This document shows, one piece after another, positions 59,114 through 64,000 of a stretch of 64,000 nucleotides of DNA. Numbering within the stretch: position 1 is the first letter of the stretch; every line of letters begins with the position of its first letter. Below the pieces are notes generated by a model. That model did not search any database and was not told the origin of the DNA. It saw only the letters and a program-made list of their open reading frames with translations. The DNA is from Colletotrichum lupini (Eukaryota; Ascomycota; Sordariomycetes; Glomerellales; Glomerellaceae). The position numbers and the translations under genes are program-made. The stretch lies in the NCBI RefSeq assembly GCF_023278565.1, contig NC_064678.1:2852001-2916000 (forward strand), read 5' to 3'.

Positions 59114-59621
59114 CAGTGAGGACCCATTAGTTTCAATACACCTCCCAGTGCGTCAGCGTAAACCCACTAACTTTATTATACTAATATAAGTAATATCTCT
59201 ACTATTTAAGTAATAATTATAGCTCAGAAAATTCTAAAAAATATTTAACTATTAAAATAACATAAAAATTATTTTTATAAAATTTTAGTAATTTTCTCTA
59301 TTACTTAATTAGTAGTTAAAAAACTAGTACCCGAGTTTTTTTTAAAATATACTAACAAACATAGTATTACTCGCACTCTTAATGCCCTATAATCCACTAT
59401 AAGTAAAATTTATCTTTTTATATTTTAAAAAAGATTTAATAACATAGCGAATTTAAAATAAAACCTAATATCACTTTACAATATGATAAATCATTACTTA
59501 ATATATTATATTATATTTTTATTTTTATTTTATTGTTATAGTTAATGCTTGTTTTTATTGTTGAAAATCCCTGATTTTGCGGGATACTGTGCGCTGTATG
59601 GACACTAATGGGTCCCCACTG
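59114..59621. mobile_element. Non-autonomous TA-flanked TIR transposon remnant (Tc1/mariner-pogo-like)
   Basis: The left end reads CAGTGAGGACCCATTAGTTT; the right end, read on the - strand, gives CAGTGGGGACCCATTAGTGT. Over 27 bases 24 agree (differences at positions 6, 19 and 22). Both ends are bordered by TA (59112-59113 and 59622-59623), the expected target duplication of Tc1/mariner and pogo-type elements, whose ends commonly start CAGT. The 508-bp interior has no ORF and from about 59165 to 59575 is extremely AT-rich, while both flanks are not. At position 6 the left end has A where the right has G, the direction expected from repeat-induced point mutation. It is therefore best read as a short, internally deleted or MITE-like copy, mutated by RIP. 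No second copy of the ends occurs in the window. Confidence 0.85.
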
Positions 59622-59627
59622 TATAAG
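59622..59627 (+). promoter_or_regulatory. TATA-like sequence at transposon/target junction
   Basis: TATAAG overlaps the right TA duplication and lies 114 bp before the aldo-keto reductase ATG. Removing the element and one TA leaves GACTATAAGTAAGG, so the site would have existed before insertion. Its use as a TATA box is an inference from position. Confidence 0.4.
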
Positions 59628-59735
59628 TAAGGTGCTTGCCGCTCTTCGCATGACTTGCCAGCTTGCACTCGCCTCCACTTTGCTTCGCGACCTTCCACCA
59701 CCTTTTTCTCCAACGACTCTCGAATCACCTACAAA

Positions 59736-61055
59736 ATGTCCAAGCCCGAAGATCTTCCCCCTATGGAGTACCGCTTCCTGGGCCGTTCTGGTCTTCAGGT
59801 TAGTGCCATCAGCTTGGGAGGCTGTGAGTGGCCCTGATTGTGTCCCGGGAGACTGTGACAGACACTGACTCTCCACTAGGGTTGACCTACGGCGGCCACG
59901 TCGACTCCGGTACGAGCAGACCCCGAGTCACAGAAGGCGAACGAGACTGACAAACTACGTAGAGGGCACTTTCAAGTGCATGAAGGCTGCCTACGATTCT
60001 GGCGTCAACTTCTTCGATACGGCTGAGGGCTACGCCAACGGCGAGAGCGAGATTGGTACGAGCAGTCGACATCACCCTCGCCGAAAGAAGGAGGACTAAT
60101 TCTGTGATAGTCATGGGCCAAGCCATCAAGAAGTACGGCTGGAAGCGCAATGATCTCGTCATCTCTACCAAGGTGCGCAACCCCGCAAAGGCCTGGCGAC
60201 ACTGGAATCCGAGGCTGACATCTGAATGCACAATAGATTTACTGGGGAGGTGCCTTTGGCGACAACGTTGTCAACAACAAGGGTCTGTCCCGCAAGCACG
60301 TCATCGAGGCCATGGACGCTTGCCTTGAGCGCCTCGATCTAAAATATGTCGACCTCGTCTACGCTCACCGGTGAGTTTACCTCTCGACACGTTTACGAAT
60401 ACCACTGACTTTACTTAGTCCCGATCGCCAAACACCCATGGAGGAGACCGTCCGCGCCTTCAACCACCTGATCAACACTGGCAAGGCCCTTTACTGGGGA
60501 ACATCCGAATGGAGCGCCGATGAGATCGCCCAGGCCTGGCGCTACGCCGACAAGCTGAACCTTGTCGGCCCCATCATGGAGCAGCCCTCGTACAGCATGC
60601 TTGACCGTAAGAAGGTCGAGCACGAGTTCTTCCACCTCTACCGCGAAGTCGGCACCGGTCTGACCGTCTTCTCCCCTCTGCGCCAGGGTATCCTTTCCGG
60701 AAAGTACAAGAACGGCGTCCCCGAGGACTCCCGCTTCGGCTCCGAGAACATTGGATTCATCAAGGACTTTTGGAAGAGAGAGAATGCAAAGAAGCAATTC
60801 CAGGACCTCGTTGACAAGGCCAACAAGATCGAGCCCATTGCTGAGAAGCTGGGTATCAAGATGGCTACCCTGGCGCTTGCCTGGGTCCTGAAGAATAAGA
60901 ACGTCAGCTCTGCCATCATTGGCGCGAGTAGTCCCGAGCAGGTGTTTGAGAACATCCGGGCTATCGGTGCACAAGAGAAGTTGACGAACGAGGTTATGAA
61001 GGAGATTGACGAGGCGCTGGAGAACAAGCCCGACGCCATTATCCCGAGATTCTAG
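59736..61055 (+). CDS. Aldo-keto reductase, Kv-beta (AKR6) type
   Basis: Six exons, 59736-59823, 59880-59909, 59963-60055, 60111-60172, 60237-60370 and 60419-61055, encode 347 residues, the usual size. Short exons 2-4 are required to restore the family frame: MEYRFLGRSGLQVSAISLGG, then WLTYGGHVDSEGTFKCMKAA, SGVNFFDTAEGYANGESE, NDLVISTKIYWGG. The catalytic tetrad of aldo-keto reductases is visible as Asp58, Tyr63, Lys91 and His135 (YAHRPD). The downstream parts GKALYWGTSEWSADEI, EQPSYSMLDRKKVE, FSPLRQGILSGKY and SSAIIGASSPEQVFENI match the Kv-beta subgroup, whose fungal members are NADPH-dependent carbonyl reductases. The true substrate is unknown. The upstream region is unusual because a transposon remnant ends 114 bp before the ATG. 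The next gene, a nitronate monooxygenase, is also an oxidoreductase, but a joint pathway is not implied. Confidence 0.95.
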
Positions 61056-62602
61056 AGCGGTCGAAAACGGTGTACGACAATATGAAATGAGAACTTCGGG
61101 GTAAGTACGTACATATACGAAATACCAATCGAATAATGCACAGATATTACACTTCACACACGATCACTGTTGAAAGCGCGCACGGCAAACACGAAGAAGT
61201 CATCAAGGTTGCCCAAAGAGGTGAACACACACTCTACATATCACCCATAGCTGAGTAAAGTTGAGCTGTCTGTCGGGATGCGCGAGCCACTGCACTCTGG
61301 CCAAGTGGTCTAGCGTGCGATGTCTTCGTCCAGAGATCGCAAACTGAAATTATCTAAACCTACCGCGCCCTGCGTCTCGTTGTAGTACCATATTCTGCCA
61401 TTTTGCCAGTTCGAATCTAGATTTTGTGATTTTTTGTCTTTTCTTTCTGCTTTTCTCTTTCAGAGTCTATCTTTTCTTTTGTTTACTTACTGCTCTCGAT
61501 TTGCAGCCCTGCTCATGATCGAGGCCACCCTAAAGATGACTGCCAAGACTGTTCGAACAGTATATAATTGGGAGTTCAATCATGGATGCCTTAAATGGCC
61601 TGTTCTATAGTTCCAAGGTGATATGAGTACGAGATGAGCGGATCAAATAAGAGAACCAGGACTCAGCGCAGCAAGAAGTTTCTGCGCCTTTGTTCAAGAC
61701 TTATAGCGTTAAGTCAAAGATAGTGTCGAGCTTCTTGATGTCAGAATTGTCATCGCCGGGCTTCTCAATGTCGGATTATTTCGCATCGTCGATCAACTTG
61801 CGCTTCTGGGTGCTCTTCTCGTCGATTCAAATCTTTCACCGATAGAGGACGAGGCTTCACTTCAAACCCGAAGTTCTGCGGAGAAAAGATGTGGCACATT
61901 CAAGCCGGTTCTGTTTGACTCAACAATTATTTATGAATGCCAACTAAAACTCTCTTGGGTCTATTGCCACGTTTGAGACCATCTTCATGTTATAAATGCG
62001 CGTGTAACCTTCTTTGCCCTTCACAATGCTTCTACGTAAGGTACTTGGCAATACGACTTTTTCGGTGCTGTCAGAGAAATGCCCTTTCTTTCCAGACAAG
62101 AGGTGGACAACACCCTTCATCTTCTCCAAAACTTGTGTCCTCCGGCGCACATGCCAAGCAACGGGCCGAGCATACGACAAACACCCCCGGGTAACACACG
62201 GCCGTCCGGCCCCGCTTTCCTCCGCGGAGATGTTTGCACGGTTCCCACAATTGGAGAACCGAGGAGAGCCGCTGAGAAGGAGGGATGACGACAAATCTCT
62301 CCGAGGATCCGGCAATCTATGTCAGCCGTAGTAAGTAGGCCAATGCCTTTTTCGTGTCTCACATATGCACTAAGATCTCACTCAGAAGTCAGAACATCTT
62401 GGGTTTTTTTTTACTTCCGAGGTTCTGTGTATAAGACATCAAGCTGACCCCGCCCGATCGTCACAGGCACAAAGTTCTCCAATAGTGCTGTCTCACAAAG
62501 TCCCGGGGGAAAAAAAGTCAACAACACCCCTCACTTAGAACAACCAAAAAGAGTACAAAAGGGGAGCAAAAAAGCAAATAATAAAGAGACAAAACACCAG
62601 AC
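61056..62602. other. Intergenic region with possible Pol III unit
   Basis: The 3' flank of the aldo-keto reductase is followed by the candidate Pol III unit at 61291-61435 (separate entry). From 61440 to 62600 only short ORFs are seen, and a T tract is near 62404-62412. The last 100 bases are A-rich and precede the ATG of the nitronate monooxygenase. Confidence 0.5.
61291..61435 (+). ncRNA. Candidate Pol III transcript or degenerate tRNA
   Basis: TGGCCAAGTGGT (61298-61309) fits the A-box consensus of Leu/Ser tRNA genes. A stem TGCGA...TCGCA follows, like an anticodon arm with an enlarged loop. GTTCGAATC (61409-61417) fits the B-box core, and six T (61430-61435) would end Pol III transcription. 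The acceptor stem does not close and the T stem has two mismatches, so this is not a normal tRNA. It could be a decayed tRNA or another Pol III RNA, or chance. Confidence 0.25.
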
Positions 62603-63763
62603 ATGGCCATCTCGAGACTGGTATCGTGGTTCCCCCACGTCAAGGCGCCCGCCATCATCAACGCGCCGATGCTGGGGTCCGCCGGCGCCGCCATGGCAAC
62701 TGAAGTCCACAAAGCCGGTGGTTTCGGTAAGGGCGAACTCACCCTCCCTTATTCTAGCCAAAATGTCTCTTATGGCTTCTTATGAAAAAGAACATCAGAC
62801 TGACAAATCTTCCTCTTACCAGGTTTCATCGCCGCGGGCTTCGACTTCTCAGAGTCCTCGGCCCAGATGACGGACCTAGACAAGGCCCTGACCCAAGCCC
62901 GCACCCTCCTCTCACTCCCGGCCGCGGGGGGACTCCCGCTCGGCGTGGGCTTCATCACGTCCCACGAGACAGCCGGTCACTTCACGGCCAACGTCCTGCC
63001 CATCCTGGTCCGCCACGGCGTCGCAGCAGCCTGGCTCTTTGCCCCGCACCCAGAGACCAAACCCCACGGCGAAATCATCGCCGCCCTCCGCGGCAAGGGA
63101 ACGAGAGTCTTCGTGCAGGTCGGCAACGTCGCCGCGGCGCGGGAGGCGGCCGCCGACGGCGCGGACGTCATCGTCGCGCAGGGGGTCGACGCCGGCGGGC
63201 ACCAGTTTTCGCGGGGCTGCGGCGTCGTGGCGCTGGTGCCCGAGGTGAAGGCCATGCTGGCGGCCGAGTTTCCCGACCGGGACGTCGCCGTCGTCGCGGC
63301 GGGCGGGATCGTGGAGGGCAGCGGGGTGGCTGCGGCGTTGGCGCTGGGCGCTGAGGGGGTCGTGCTGGGCACGCGGTTCGTTGCGACGGACGAGGCGATG
63401 AGCGCGCAGTTGCATAAGGAGGTCATTGTGAGGACCAAGGACGGCGGGGTGAGTACGTGGAAGTCGGAGTTCCATGATCGATTGGTGGATAATAAGTTGT
63501 GGAAGGAAGGGTATGATGGGAGGGCGATTGTAGGAGATATTCATCGGGAGTATCACGCCCTCGGCGGCCAGACGGCGACGGTGGAGGAGAGCCGGGAGAG
63601 GTTGCGGACGGGGTGGAGCGAGGAGGAAGGGAAGAAGATGATTGGGAAATGGGCCGGTGCTGGGGTTGGGCTTATTGATGAGATTAAGCCGGCTGGAGTG
63701 GTCGTTACTGAGGTGAGAGAGGCTGCGAGGAAGCGGATTCAAGAGTTGGTTGGGTCGATTTGA
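62603..63763 (+). CDS. Nitronate monooxygenase (2-nitropropane dioxygenase type)
   Basis: Two exons, 62603-62726 and 62823-63763, give 354 residues, typical for fungal members. The opening APAIINAPMLGSAGAAMATE followed by KAGGFGFIAAGFDF across the splice site is the conserved FMN-barrel start. The middle segment has the family signature IVAQGVDAGGHQF, with His168 at the position of the catalytic base of class I enzymes. The phosphate-binding part follows: VVAAGGIVEGSGVAAALALG then AEGVVLGTRFVATDEA. These proteins are FMN-dependent TIM barrels that oxidise alkyl nitronates such as propionate-3-nitronate, a plant and microbial toxin. The exact substrate is not provable here. The coding strand is very GC-rich at third positions in the first two thirds, which creates a long antisense ORF. 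The stop is 237 bp before the window edge. Confidence 0.93.
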
Positions 63764-64000
63764 ACGGAACAAAAGGCCTAGTTGGGAGTCTCGGGCAAGG
63801 TGTGATTGCATGGCCAAAATCATCAAGTTTGATGCTCCATAGGGGCTGCAAGAAGATTCATTAACAGGGAATTTAAAATCACTTCGTAAAATAATTGCGT
63901 TCGTCCGAGGTGTAGCATAAATCTAGATTCTCTAGATATTGATTCTGCAACGAGCCGCGTCGAAGAGCAGTGCCAGTAAATGCCTGTATTGGATGTAAGA

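Noticed and set aside
62912..63826. 304-codon - strand open frame opposite the nitronate monooxygenase
   Set aside because: Same third-position effect; the + strand protein is clearly conserved.
1..64000. CRISPR arrays, bacterial operons, riboswitches, a biosynthetic gene cluster
   Set aside because: No direct-repeat/spacer pattern, no prokaryotic signals, and the two methyltransferases and two oxidoreductases are not next to a polyketide or peptide synthase.

Overview
The window looks like nuclear DNA of a filamentous ascomycete (Pezizomycotina, most probably Sordariomycetes; inferred from gene content and intron style, not from any search). Introns are short (about 50-175 bp), GT..AG, often closely spaced. 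Recognisable fungal families include a group VI (Sln1-type) hybrid histidine kinase, a LaeA-like TAM methyltransferase, an Orm protein, a GPI-anchored repeat protein and a nitronate monooxygenase. I support 14 protein genes with about 21.5 kb of coding sequence, so roughly a third of the window is coding and long stretches are empty.

Left part (1-13.6 kb): AP-1 sigma adaptin and the Pol III repressor Maf1 on the + strand face a ten-exon TAM-type methyltransferase and a 1336-residue protein on the - strand. The large protein combines two histone-fold-like segments with a long disordered tail carrying four copies of a short D-F/L-x-x-F-I/L-R/K motif. A 9.2 kb gene-free stretch follows (13.6-22.8 kb), rich in palindromic TACCTAGGTA-like words.

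Middle part (22.8-31.1 kb): four leftward genes encode a small Cys-rich protein, a CCoAMT-type O-methyltransferase, a GPI-anchored protein with 33-bp and PPAQ tandem repeats, and the sphingolipid regulator Orm. Then come three widely spaced rightward genes: an Air1/2-like five-zinc-knuckle protein (TRAMP complex), an F-box-like protein and the Sln1-type osmosensor kinase. The 6.3 kb and 4.3 kb gaps between them hold poly-G tracts and a C-depleted, strand-skewed segment.

Right part (53.6-64 kb): a leftward 11-zinc-knuckle CNBP/Gis2-like protein, a previously unrecognised-looking 508-bp AT-rich transposon remnant with 27-bp terminal inverted repeats and a TA target duplication, then an aldo-keto reductase (Kv-beta type) and a nitronate monooxygenase on the + strand. 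The transposon ends 114 bp before the aldo-keto reductase start codon, inside what looks like its TATA box.

Most genes are housekeeping or signalling genes without operon-like links. No biosynthetic cluster, CRISPR array or bacterial element is visible. The most interesting items are the double-histone-fold protein with its repeated motif, the promoter-embedded transposon remnant, the recently amplified repeat arrays of the GPI protein, and a possible Pol III transcription unit near 61.3 kb.
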